A stretch of 64,000 bases of DNA from Polynucleobacter sp. MWH-HuK1. GTDB taxonomy: Bacteria > Pseudomonadota > Gammaproteobacteria > Burkholderiales > Burkholderiaceae. The translations under genes and the position numbers were made by a program. How positions within the stretch are numbered: the stretch's first letter is position 1; every line of letters starts with the position of its first letter. Positions 1 through 7,082 of this stretch are shown here, piece by piece. Location of the stretch: positions 983,040-1,047,039 of the forward strand of contig NZ_JACVPP010000001.1 of NCBI RefSeq assembly GCF_018881815.1, given 5' to 3'. The notes beneath the pieces were generated by a model. It was not told where the DNA came from, ran no database searches, and worked only from the letters and a program-made list of their open reading frames with translations.

Positions 1-446
1 TTTGCTGCCGAAACAATATCTTGTACTGTTCTAAATGGCGAGTTGGGGTTAACCACCAAAACCAAGGGACCCTTTTCCACTAGGATGATTGGAGTTAAAT
101 CGGTCTCAGGGTCATAACGCAAATTACCAAAGAGGGTTTTGTTCACAGCCATTGGTGCAAAGTTGCCCATGCCGATGGTGTATCCGTCCGGGACTGCACG
201 CACGATAGCTTCTGTGCCGATATTTCCGCCGGCACCCGGTTTGTTATCAATCACGATAGGTTGCTTGAGGATCAGACTCATCTTTTGACCAAGCTGACGA
301 CTCCTCGAATCTGCGCTTCCGCCTGCGCCGTAGGGAACAATAAGATTAATCGGCTTATTGGGGTAATTGCTTTGAGCAAATACAGGACTTGAGAAAGTAG
401 TAAACAAACAAAGTAGGAAAGTAGAAATATTTCGAATGATTCTCAT
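1..446 (-). CDS. Bug/TctC-family tripartite tricarboxylate transporter substrate-binding protein (3' truncated)
   Basis: This gene runs off the left edge, so only about the first 148 residues are visible, and the ORF track omits it. I read it on the minus strand from an ATG at 446. The N-terminus is a typical signal peptide ending near PVFAQ, followed by YPNKPINLIVPYGAGGSAD, the opening of Bug (TctC) periplasmic binding proteins. IVIDNKPGAGGNIGTEA follows, also typical of the family. Such proteins bind small carboxylates and usually feed TctAB permeases, but most betaproteobacterial copies are orphans and no permease is visible here. It is the last visible gene of a minus-strand run and starts 17 nt after a chromate transporter gene. 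The ligand cannot be predicted. Confidence 0.88.
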   Translation of the reverse strand, partial: MRIIRNISTFLLCLFTTFSSPVFAQSNYPNKPINLIVPYGAGGSADSRSRQLGQKMSLILKQPIVIDNKPGAGGNIGTEAIVRAVPDGYTIGMGNFAPMAVNKTLFGNLRYDPETDLTPIILVEKGPLVLVVNPNSPFRTVQDIVSAA

Positions 447-463
447 ATTTTTTCTTGAGGTTA

Positions 464-985
464 TTAAATCAATCCCAGTACACCCAATACAGCACCGATA
501 GCAATTAAGTAAAGTGGGTGCCAGCGAGTAAATAAGGTAAGTCCGATAGTGGCGATGGTCAAGAGGTATGCAGCAACCCCGTGGTTAATTTGCAAGGCGA
601 TCTCCCATGCGGAAGATAAAACTAGCCCAATTGCTAATGCCGCTGCTGCATATTGAATCGATTTCTTTTTAACGGGATCTTTAATGCCTAAGATAAATCG
701 CTGCAAGAAGAAGATCAAGATCGAGGAGGGCCACACGATAGCAAAAGTCGCTACCAGTGCGCCAATAATGCCGTAGATGTGCCAGCCTAATAATGTCACC
801 GTCATAAAGTTAGGGCCTGGCGCTGCTTGGGCTATCGCAAAGTAATCAGAGAAAGTTTGTAGATCGATCCATTGCTCTTGATTGACCGCCAAATTTAATA
901 GCTCCGGCAACAATGCATTGACTCCACCAAATGCAATCATTGAGAACACAGACAGCTTCAGAAATAAACTCAAGAGCATGCTCAT
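464..985 (-). CDS. Half-size chromate transporter (CHR family), second of a pair
   Basis: The protein has 173 residues and is almost entirely hydrophobic, with about five or six membrane segments. It carries the CHR-domain signatures FGGVNALLPELL near residue 20 and QAAPGPNFMTVTLLG near residue 53. Full-length ChrA has two such domains fused. Here each domain is its own gene and the two genes overlap by 4 nt, the arrangement known as short-chain CHR pairs, which are thought to work as heteromers. The likely role is proton-coupled efflux of chromate or a related oxyanion at the inner membrane. No chrB regulator is nearby, so a role in chromate resistance is unproven and the natural substrate could differ. 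Confidence 0.85.
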   Translation of the reverse strand: MSMLLSLFLKLSVFSMIAFGGVNALLPELLNLAVNQEQWIDLQTFSDYFAIAQAAPGPNFMTVTLLGWHIYGIIGALVATFAIVWPSSILIFFLQRFILGIKDPVKKKSIQYAAAALAIGLVLSSAWEIALQINHGVAAYLLTIATIGLTLFTRWHPLYLIAIGAVLGVLGLI

Positions 986-1527
986 ACTCTAAGAGCCTTT
1001 TTGCGTGCTAAGAAAACGGCCAATGGCGATGCTGTTAACACTACCCAGCCCAGACCTAAATGAAAATAGGTAGCCGAAAGAATGGTGACCAAAACAACCA
1101 ATAGCATCGCGGGATAATGAAATTCATCACGCAGCATCTTAAAACCGGTGGAAGCAATGAGGCCTACACCCACCGCAGAAATTCCCCGCAAGATGCCTTG
1201 AACAGCATCAAGGTGGTTATAGTGCTTATACAAAGTTGCTAAGAGCATCACAATGGCAATTGGCCCAAGTGTGAGACCAAGAACGGCCGCGAGAGCTCCT
1301 CTAGCTCCACCAAAGCGAGATCCAACGCAGACAGCTAGATTTACAACGTTTGGACCCGGAACGATTTGGCATATTCCTAGGATGGCGCTAAATTCTTCTG
1401 AGGTCAGAATCTTGTCACGCTCAACTAGGGTGCGTCTTGCCCACGGAAGTACACCGCCAAATCCAGAGAGACCAATCTTGCTAAAGCTAATAAATAGCTG
1501 AAGAGAGGTCAATCGAGTAGATGACAT
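982..1527 (-). CDS. Half-size chromate transporter (CHR family), first of a pair
   Basis: This 181-residue membrane protein is the partner of the following gene. It has the CHR motif FSKIGLSGFGGVLPWARR near residue 16 and CQIVPGPNVVNLAVCVG near residue 53, where the PGPN motif is shared by both halves. The two paralogous halves probably face opposite ways in the membrane, as proposed for CHR pairs. Its stop overlaps the next start by 4 nt, which implies translational coupling and equal amounts of the two. It begins 14 nt after the hydroxyacid dehydrogenase gene, so all probably share one transcript. A chromate or sulfate-like oxyanion is the family-based guess at substrate. Confidence 0.85.
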   Translation of the reverse strand: MSSTRLTSLQLFISFSKIGLSGFGGVLPWARRTLVERDKILTSEEFSAILGICQIVPGPNVVNLAVCVGSRFGGARGALAAVLGLTLGPIAIVMLLATLYKHYNHLDAVQGILRGISAVGVGLIASTGFKMLRDEFHYPAMLLVVLVTILSATYFHLGLGWVVLTASPLAVFLARKKALRV

Positions 1528-1541
1528 TTATCTGTATAGCC

Positions 1542-2519
1542 TTATTGCGGCTTAAAAGGGTGCGGTACAGGCTTGTTTTCTAACCATGCTTCTAGAGTCT
1601 CTGTGATCCCTTTTGAGAAGGTGGCGAAAATAGGTTCAGCGATGAACCCAAGATGTGGGGTGACCAACAGATTAGGAGTGCAACGCAACGCATCTTTTTC
1701 TGGGAGGGGTTCAACATCAAAAACATCTACCGCAGCTTGCCCTGGTCTGCCGGCTGCTAACGCTTTTTGTAAGTCCGACATGTTGATCAGGGCTGAGCGG
1801 GAGGTATTTACCAAAATGGAATCTGGACGCATGAGCGCTAATTGATCTGCGCTAATGAGACCCTTGGTTCCTGGACCTGCAACTAAATGCATGGATACTA
1901 CTTTAGAGGTTTTCAAGAGCTCTTCAAGACTCACTGCTTTTGCATTCTCAGCCGCAGCACGTTCCGGAGTCATGCGCGGACTCCAGGCTACTACCTCCAT
2001 GCCAAATGCAGCGCCTACACGAGCTACTCGGCTACCGATGGCGCCCAAGCCCATAATACCTAGGCGCTCACCTGAAAGCATGGGTAAAACTGACATGGCA
2101 TCGCGCCATCCGCCAGAGGAAATCAATTTGTTTTCTTCAATCAAGCGCTTCGATGCGCCAAGAATAAGTGCCCAAGTCAGCTCAGCTGTAGTTTCTTTTG
2201 AGGGGCCACCAGGAGTGCATGCCATGGGAATATTTCTGGAAACCAATGCGGACGCTTCTAGAGTGCCATTGCGTTCGCCTGTGAACATTAAAAACTTGAG
2301 TTTTGGTAAGCGCGCAATCATTGCCTCATTAAAAGGGGAGCGGTCTCTGACGATGGCAATCGCATCTGCATCTTTAACAGCTTCATAGAGCGCTTCATCT
2401 CTTAAAGGTTCATGATGAATAGTGAGTTTAGCTTGTTGGTCTAACTTGTCCCAATTAGAAAAGCGGCGTAGTGCGCGCTCGTAGTCTCCAAGAATAACGA
2501 TATTTGGTAATGAGGTCAT
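1542..2519 (-). CDS. D-2-hydroxyacid dehydrogenase (NAD(P)-dependent)
   Basis: This 325-residue protein belongs to the D-isomer 2-hydroxyacid dehydrogenase family. The Rossmann motif GIMGLGAIGSRVA starts near residue 154. The family's catalytic residues can be placed as Arg241 (NTSRSAL), Glu270 (FDVEPLP) and His289 (TPHLGF). It should interconvert a 2-keto acid and its D-2-hydroxy acid using NAD(P)H in the cytosol. It lacks the C-terminal ACT domain of SerA, so it is unlikely to be the main serine-pathway phosphoglycerate dehydrogenase. It sits 23 nt downstream of trhO and 14 nt upstream of the chromate transporter pair. The substrate is unknown; glyoxylate, hydroxypyruvate or a phenylpyruvate-type acid are all possible. 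Confidence 0.88.
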   Translation of the reverse strand: MTSLPNIVILGDYERALRRFSNWDKLDQQAKLTIHHEPLRDEALYEAVKDADAIAIVRDRSPFNEAMIARLPKLKFLMFTGERNGTLEASALVSRNIPMACTPGGPSKETTAELTWALILGASKRLIEENKLISSGGWRDAMSVLPMLSGERLGIMGLGAIGSRVARVGAAFGMEVVAWSPRMTPERAAAENAKAVSLEELLKTSKVVSMHLVAGPGTKGLISADQLALMRPDSILVNTSRSALINMSDLQKALAAGRPGQAAVDVFDVEPLPEKDALRCTPNLLVTPHLGFIAEPIFATFSKGITETLEAWLENKPVPHPFKPQ

Positions 2520-2542
2520 AGATGAATGATGCTTTCAGTGAG

Positions 2543-3325
2543 TTAGTCTGTGGAAGAGTTCATGCGCAGTTTTTTACGAATGGAGCGCTCGACAGGAATG
2601 GAGTCTAAATTAGGTTCAAGGGCTTCACGCTCATCAAAGACAAAGCAGCTGCCTTGGTAGTGGGCAGAACCCACTTCTTCAAAGTACTTTAGTATTCCGC
2701 CTTCTAATTGGTAGCTGTGTTGTATGCCAATTTCTCGCATGTAGAGACCGGATTTTTCGCAACGAATCCCGCCAGTGCAAAAGCTAACCAATGTTTTATC
2801 TGCAAGTTCGTCTTTGTGAGCGGAAATAGCCGCAGGAAATTCTGTAAATTTTTCGATATTGAAATGCAGGGCATTTTCAAAAGTACCGTAGTCAACTTCA
2901 AAGGCATTGCGCGTATCCACCATGACGACTGGGCGACCCAGATCATCGGTGCCGCGATCCAGCCATTCTTGTAATTTTTTAGGGCTAATAAAGTTAGCGC
3001 GACCTTCCTCTGGGCGAATAGTCGGATGGTTCATGCGAATAATTTCATTTTTCAGCTTGATCAACATCTTTTTAAAAGGTTGATCTTCTGACCAGCTTTC
3101 TTTTGCTTGGAGAGACTTAAAGCGAGGATCAAGACGCAACCAGTCTAAAAACCCGCGAAGTGCATCGGCTTTACCAGCAAGAAACATATTGATTCCCTCG
3201 CCAGTTAATAAGATAGTGCCTTTCAGTTGGCGTGCATTGCATTCTTCAAGCATCTTGGTGCGCAGCTCTGGTAAGCCATCTAGGCTGACAAATAAATAGG
3301 CGGCAATATTTAAAATAGACTTCAT
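2543..3325 (-). CDS. trhO: tRNA uridine 5-oxyacetic acid pathway hydroxylase TrhO (YceA/UPF0176, rhodanese-like)
   Basis: The 260-residue protein has the TrhO layout. An N-terminal alpha/beta domain contains the strand KGTILLTGEGINMFLAG near residue 35. It is followed by a rhodanese domain at about 115-215 with the active-site loop FCTGGIRCEKSG, placing the conserved cysteine at 183 and a second cysteine at 189. TrhO hydroxylates U34 of certain tRNAs with molecular oxygen, the first step toward cmo5U, independently of the prephenate-dependent TrhP route. The gene leads a minus-strand run and is divergent from the CMD gene, so its promoter should lie in 3326-3493. Identification is firm from length and motif; the reaction is taken from the E. 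coli and Bacillus family members. Confidence 0.92.
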   Translation of the reverse strand: MKSILNIAAYLFVSLDGLPELRTKMLEECNARQLKGTILLTGEGINMFLAGKADALRGFLDWLRLDPRFKSLQAKESWSEDQPFKKMLIKLKNEIIRMNHPTIRPEEGRANFISPKKLQEWLDRGTDDLGRPVVMVDTRNAFEVDYGTFENALHFNIEKFTEFPAAISAHKDELADKTLVSFCTGGIRCEKSGLYMREIGIQHSYQLEGGILKYFEEVGSAHYQGSCFVFDEREALEPNLDSIPVERSIRKKLRMNSSTD

Positions 3326-3493
3326 TTTTCTCTCACTTGGCTACCCGCACATTATCGAGCAAATGGGGCGTAGAGGTGATAACCTTAGCACTATATTTGC
3401 AGAGTAAATGTCCGCCCTAGTTTTTTCCAAAAATAGCCGCCAAAAGGCGCATTTATATTCAATATCCAACAGACTATTTAGTAGGTATTTGTT

Positions 3494-4045
3494 ATGACAA
3501 AGCGTTTAATTCCCTATCAGCCCATGGATTTGGCTGAACCTGCTGAGCTAGTGGCTGCAATCCGCAAAAGACGTGGTGGTCAGTTTATCAATCTTGACCG
3601 CATGCTTTTGCATAGCATCCCGATTGCAGAGGGCTGGAATCATTTTATTGGTGAGATTCGGAATAATTTATCTTTAGATCCCAAGTTACGTGAGTTGGCT
3701 ATGTGTGGCGTAGCGGTGCTCAATGGTGCCGAATATGAATTCTTTCACCATGCACCACCTTTCAAAAAGGCGGGTGGCACAGAGGAGCAGGTACAAGGCT
3801 TGCGCCTCATTGGACAGGCAAATTTTCCAAAAGATCTGTATTCGCCAGTAGAAAACGATGCCGCTGAACTCACTTTTCAGATGACACGCAATATCAAGGT
3901 GGATCCTGAATTGATGAAGCGTTTACAGAAGGCGTTAGGAAGTACTGATACGGTAGAGTTAGTAACGGTCATTGCCGCATACAACATGGTGTCTCGCTTC
4001 TTAATTGCACTAGACGTCAATCCTGAAGATCATCCTCCCGCTTAA
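3494..4045 (+). CDS. Carboxymuconolactone decarboxylase (CMD) family protein
   Basis: The 183-residue protein carries a CMD/AhpD-like helical domain. The segment LAMCGVAVLNGAEYEFFHHAP near residue 75 corresponds to the family active-site helix. The AhpD CxxC pair is absent, which argues against alkylhydroperoxide reductase activity. The YEFFHH stretch is closer to the CMD subgroup, whose members decarboxylate or isomerise lactones or act as unknown oxidoreductases. It is the first gene of a plus-strand trio with a pirin gene 21 nt downstream and a methyltransferase directly after that. Its substrate cannot be inferred from context, since no aromatic catabolism genes are present. Confidence 0.82.
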   Translation: MTKRLIPYQPMDLAEPAELVAAIRKRRGGQFINLDRMLLHSIPIAEGWNHFIGEIRNNLSLDPKLRELAMCGVAVLNGAEYEFFHHAPPFKKAGGTEEQVQGLRLIGQANFPKDLYSPVENDAAELTFQMTRNIKVDPELMKRLQKALGSTDTVELVTVIAAYNMVSRFLIALDVNPEDHPPA

Positions 4046-4066
4046 AAGATTGTCTACTTAATAAAC

Positions 4067-4921
4067 ATGATCCGCAATATTCAAACCATTATTCCTGGCA
4101 TTGCCACTTCTGATGGTGCGGGTGTGAAATTGCGCCGCAGTCTTGGTGGGCAAAATCAAGTAAGGTTAGACCCTTTTTTGATGCTTGATGAATTTTCTTC
4201 AAACGATCCGAACGATTACGTGGCAGGCTTTCCTGCCCACCCGCATCGAGGATTTGAGACGGTGACCTATATGTTAGAGGGCCATATGTTGCATGAAGAT
4301 CATTTAGGGAATCAGGGTCATCTTAGGACTGGCGGTGTGCAGTGGATGACAGCAGGGCGCGGCATCATTCATTCGGAGATGCCGCAACAGGTGAGTGGCG
4401 CCATGCGCGGCTTCCAGTTGTGGATCAACTTACCCGCCAAAGAAAAGATGAAGGCGGCAGGATATCAAGATATTCAGGTGGACGATATCCCTAAAGTTGT
4501 TTTGGAGAATGGCGGCTCATTGAAGGTCATTGCTGGAACTTACGGCCATGAAGGAAATGAAATTCAAGGTCCAATTCAGGGAATTACAACCACTCCTTTA
4601 TTTTTAGATGTGCATTTGCCGTCCCATACTGAATTTGAGCACCGCGTTCCCAAAGAGCTCAATGCGTTTGTTTATGTTTATGAAGGCGAGTTGGAAATTG
4701 GCGGCCCCATGAGATCAGTTCCAAAGCAGGCTGCCATTGTTCTTGGAGATGGAGATCGTTTAAAGGTAAAAGCAGGATCTACTGGCGCACAATTTATTGT
4801 TTTGGCAGCCCTGCCTCTTCATGAGCCCATCGTTCAATATGGCCCCTTTGTGATGAATACCCGTGCTGAAATTGAGCAGGCAATTGATGATTATCAAAAC
4901 AACCGTTTTGTGGTTTCTTAG
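4067..4921 (+). CDS. Pirin family protein (cupin metalloprotein)
   Basis: The 284-residue bicupin has the pirin hallmark DEFSSNDPNDYVAGFPAHPH followed by RGFETVTYMLEG, and then WMTAGRGIIHSE. The histidines of HPHRGFETV and the later HSE are the expected metal ligands, usually for iron. A C-terminal pirin domain follows, with VYVYEGELEIGG. Bacterial pirins act variously as quercetin 2,3-dioxygenases or as redox-sensitive protein partners, for example of pyruvate dehydrogenase. The sequence alone does not distinguish these. The gene lies 21 nt after the CMD gene and abuts the GTG start of the methyltransferase gene without a spacer, which suggests coupled translation. Confidence 0.92.
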   Translation: MIRNIQTIIPGIATSDGAGVKLRRSLGGQNQVRLDPFLMLDEFSSNDPNDYVAGFPAHPHRGFETVTYMLEGHMLHEDHLGNQGHLRTGGVQWMTAGRGIIHSEMPQQVSGAMRGFQLWINLPAKEKMKAAGYQDIQVDDIPKVVLENGGSLKVIAGTYGHEGNEIQGPIQGITTTPLFLDVHLPSHTEFEHRVPKELNAFVYVYEGELEIGGPMRSVPKQAAIVLGDGDRLKVKAGSTGAQFIVLAALPLHEPIVQYGPFVMNTRAEIEQAIDDYQNNRFVVS

Positions 4922-6094
4922 GTGAGTCCATCAACAATTCTTCAGTGGGAAGAAGGCGGCCAAACCCATAGCGCCCTGTGGCATTCTGAAAATGGTATTG
5001 CCCCCCATAAAAAGATTCAGATCGCAGACGACACCCTGACTGCTGATAGTGCATATCGCCTAGCTTGTGAAGGCACAGCAATGCTATACAAGGGTGATTT
5101 TCAGAATGCCCGACAGCTTTTACAGGCTTTGGCACGAAGAGTGGATAGGCCGTCCAAGAAATCCTCTAGAGCTGATCGAGTTGCAAAAGAGAAAACCAAA
5201 AGCCCGCTGGATACATTCAATCTTCACCGCCTTGCCCAATCACAGCGTGCTCGTATTTTGGGAATGGTATTGATTCCAGTAAATGCAGACCATAGCGTCT
5301 CTTTAAGGCGTGCACCAGATGTAGCGCAAGCTTGTTTAGAGGCTTATGGTGAGCAGACCGAGCCTTATGTCATTTCCCTCCGTGAATTGCTGGGCGTGAT
5401 TAGCGCACATGAGTGGCGTAAAAATGGCGTTCAAGTTTTGACTAGAGACGATGAAGAGGTTCGCATTCATCCGCACTATGGCGTGTTCTCGCCCGTGCGT
5501 GGTGAGTATATTGAGTTGGTATTAAAGACTCCGCTACCAGCTGCTCTCAAGAAAAACTCAACCGCATTCGATATTGGAGTTGGTACCGGAGTGCTTTCAG
5601 TTGTATTGGCTTTGCGAGGAATTCAGAAGATTGTTTCCACCGATATGGATGACAGAGCGATTGCATGTGCACAAGAAAACATTGAGCGTCTAAACTTGCG
5701 CTCTCAAATAAATGTTCTTAAGACTGATTTGTTTCCATCGGGCAAGGCATCGCTCATTGTTTGCAATCCGCCATGGCTGCCAGCCAGACCAAGCTCCTCT
5801 CTCGAGCGGGCGGTATATGACCCCGAGAGTCAAATGTTAAAAGGCTTTTTGAGTAACTTAAAGAATCATTTGCTTGATGATGGTGAGGGCTGGTTAATTC
5901 TGTCGGATTTGGCTGAGCATTTGGGATTGAGATCAAGAGCTGAGCTTCTCAATTGGATTGAGCAAGCAAACTTAAAAGTTCTCACACGTGTTGATACTAA
6001 ACCGACACATCATAAAGCGTTTGATCAAGCGGATGCATTATATGCAGCGCGCTCTAAAGAAGTCACTTCGCTTTGGCGTTTAGCGCTAAAGTAG
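4922..6094 (+). CDS. Class I SAM-dependent methyltransferase with NPPW motif and long N-terminal region
   Basis: The C-terminal half is a Rossmann methyltransferase. FDIGVGTGVLSV at about 216-227 is the SAM-binding loop, TDMDDRAI near 240 holds the acidic ribose-binding position, and NPPW at 282-285 is the catalytic motif of enzymes that methylate planar nitrogen in adenine, guanine or glutamine. The first 200 residues are unlike common methyltransferase partners and include a basic segment near 75-95, perhaps for RNA or DNA binding. The start is a GTG immediately after the pirin stop with no clear ribosome-binding site, so translation may depend on coupling. Candidate substrates are rRNA, tRNA or a release or ribosomal protein; I cannot choose among them. 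Confidence 0.8.
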   Translation: MSPSTILQWEEGGQTHSALWHSENGIAPHKKIQIADDTLTADSAYRLACEGTAMLYKGDFQNARQLLQALARRVDRPSKKSSRADRVAKEKTKSPLDTFNLHRLAQSQRARILGMVLIPVNADHSVSLRRAPDVAQACLEAYGEQTEPYVISLRELLGVISAHEWRKNGVQVLTRDDEEVRIHPHYGVFSPVRGEYIELVLKTPLPAALKKNSTAFDIGVGTGVLSVVLALRGIQKIVSTDMDDRAIACAQENIERLNLRSQINVLKTDLFPSGKASLIVCNPPWLPARPSSSLERAVYDPESQMLKGFLSNLKNHLLDDGEGWLILSDLAEHLGLRSRAELLNWIEQANLKVLTRVDTKPTHHKAFDQADALYAARSKEVTSLWRLALK

Positions 6095-6251
6095 TAACAC
6101 AACAATAGCCCTACGAACCTCGTCCCCATTGGGATTGTGGTTGTTTATCAAATGCATCATCCTTAAAATGTTTGTGAAGAATCCGTAGTTACTGAGAGTT
6201 TTATCAGTCTAATTACATGCTCTTTATATGTTTAACTTTTAAGGAAGTCAT

Positions 6252-6815
6252 TTGCTCAGCAGTTTCCCACCTAGAAATACTTTTGTCATTTTAGGTGTAG
6301 TCACAATCCATCTTTTGGTTTCCTTGTTTTTTTCACCTTCAGCATTTGAGGGCGAAAGAGCGCTCACTTCAGAATCCATGATGGTGAATTTAGTCAATCT
6401 GCGCGCACATCAACCGAGAAAGCGTGCAGACACATCAATAGCTAAAACGACCGCAATTAGCCCCACAGAAAATCTCAACCCAATGCCCTCTGAGTTAACT
6501 TCTATGAGCGGTGACAAGAAAGGGAGTAGTCGCCCACAGAACTTCATTCCTAGACATGTTCTACATAACCCCAAGCCAAGCTATCCCTTATTGAGCAGAA
6601 AACTCAGGGAGCAGGGTTTGGTGATGATTAAGTTGTGCGTTAACCAGGGTGGCTTTGTGGATGAGGCCAGTGTTTCCAGAAGTTCAGGTTTTCAGGGTTT
6701 AGATCAGTCAGCGCTTGCCACCTTGTCGCAATGGAGATTTCTACCGCTTTCTTCAGCCCTCTATCAGTCTTCGCAGTGTTTTCAGGCTCCCGTTCATTTT
6801 AGTTTGGAGGGGTAG
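6252..6815 (+). CDS. tonB: Energy transducer TonB
   Basis: The 187-residue protein has one N-terminal membrane helix (FVILGVVTIHLLVSLFF), a short linker and a TonB C-terminal domain from about residue 100. That domain contains NPKPSYPLLSRKLREQGLV and, near the end, GLDQSALATLSQWRF. It links the proton motive force, via ExbBD, to outer-membrane receptors. No exbB or exbD is visible in the window, so those must lie elsewhere. The start is TTG at 6252, supported by AAGGAAG a few bases upstream. The linker is not strongly Pro-Lys rich, so this is a compact TonB. It is followed 3 nt later by hemP and then a receptor gene, which suggests a dedicated iron or heme uptake operon. Confidence 0.87.
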   Translation: MLSSFPPRNTFVILGVVTIHLLVSLFFSPSAFEGERALTSESMMVNLVNLRAHQPRKRADTSIAKTTAISPTENLNPMPSELTSMSGDKKGSSRPQNFIPRHVLHNPKPSYPLLSRKLREQGLVMIKLCVNQGGFVDEASVSRSSGFQGLDQSALATLSQWRFLPLSSALYQSSQCFQAPVHFSLEG

Positions 6816-6818
6816 CAT

Positions 6819-6998
6819 TTGACTGATTGCAAAACTGCAGACTTAGATCTGAAATACATTCGCTCCGCCGAGACTTTGCCAAAGATTATTTCAAGTGAGG
6901 ATCTACTTGGTCGAGGCAAGCAAATGTTTATTACACATGATGGGTGTACTTATCAATTGCGCATTACTAAATTGGGGAAATTAATTCTGACGAAGTAA
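6819..6998 (+). CDS. hemP: Hemin uptake protein HemP (59 aa, not in ORF track)
   Basis: Reading from a TTG at 6819 gives a 59-residue protein. Its second half matches the HemP/HmuP pattern: SSEDLLGRGKQMFITHDG, then YQLRITKLGKLILTK at the C-terminus. In this family the LILTK ending and the RxTxxGKL stretch are the most conserved parts. HemP is a small protein tied to heme and siderophore receptor genes, and in Burkholderia and Bradyrhizobium it acts as an activator of the receptor gene. The start is supported by a strong GGAGGGG ribosome-binding site 8-13 nt upstream. There is no usable earlier ATG, which explains why ORF callers miss it. It lies between tonB and the TonB-dependent receptor gene. 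Confidence 0.9.
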   Translation: MTDCKTADLDLKYIRSAETLPKIISSEDLLGRGKQMFITHDGCTYQLRITKLGKLILTK

Positions 6999-7082
6999 AA
7001 CTGAAATAGCTTACTAGCCAGCAACAGCATTTTCATATGCATATAGCCAGCGATTTTTTGTTTTTATCACTGGAGATGGTAT

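Noticed and set aside
1855-2388. 177-aa plus-strand ORF opposite the hydroxyacid dehydrogenase
   Set aside because: The minus-strand frame has complete family motifs; this is its antisense shadow.
4794-5135. 113-aa minus-strand ORF across the pirin-methyltransferase junction
   Set aside because: Both plus-strand genes have clear motifs there; no independent support exists.
6095-6251. Fur box upstream of tonB
   Set aside because: I looked for a GATAATGATAATCATTATC-like element and found only weak partial matches.
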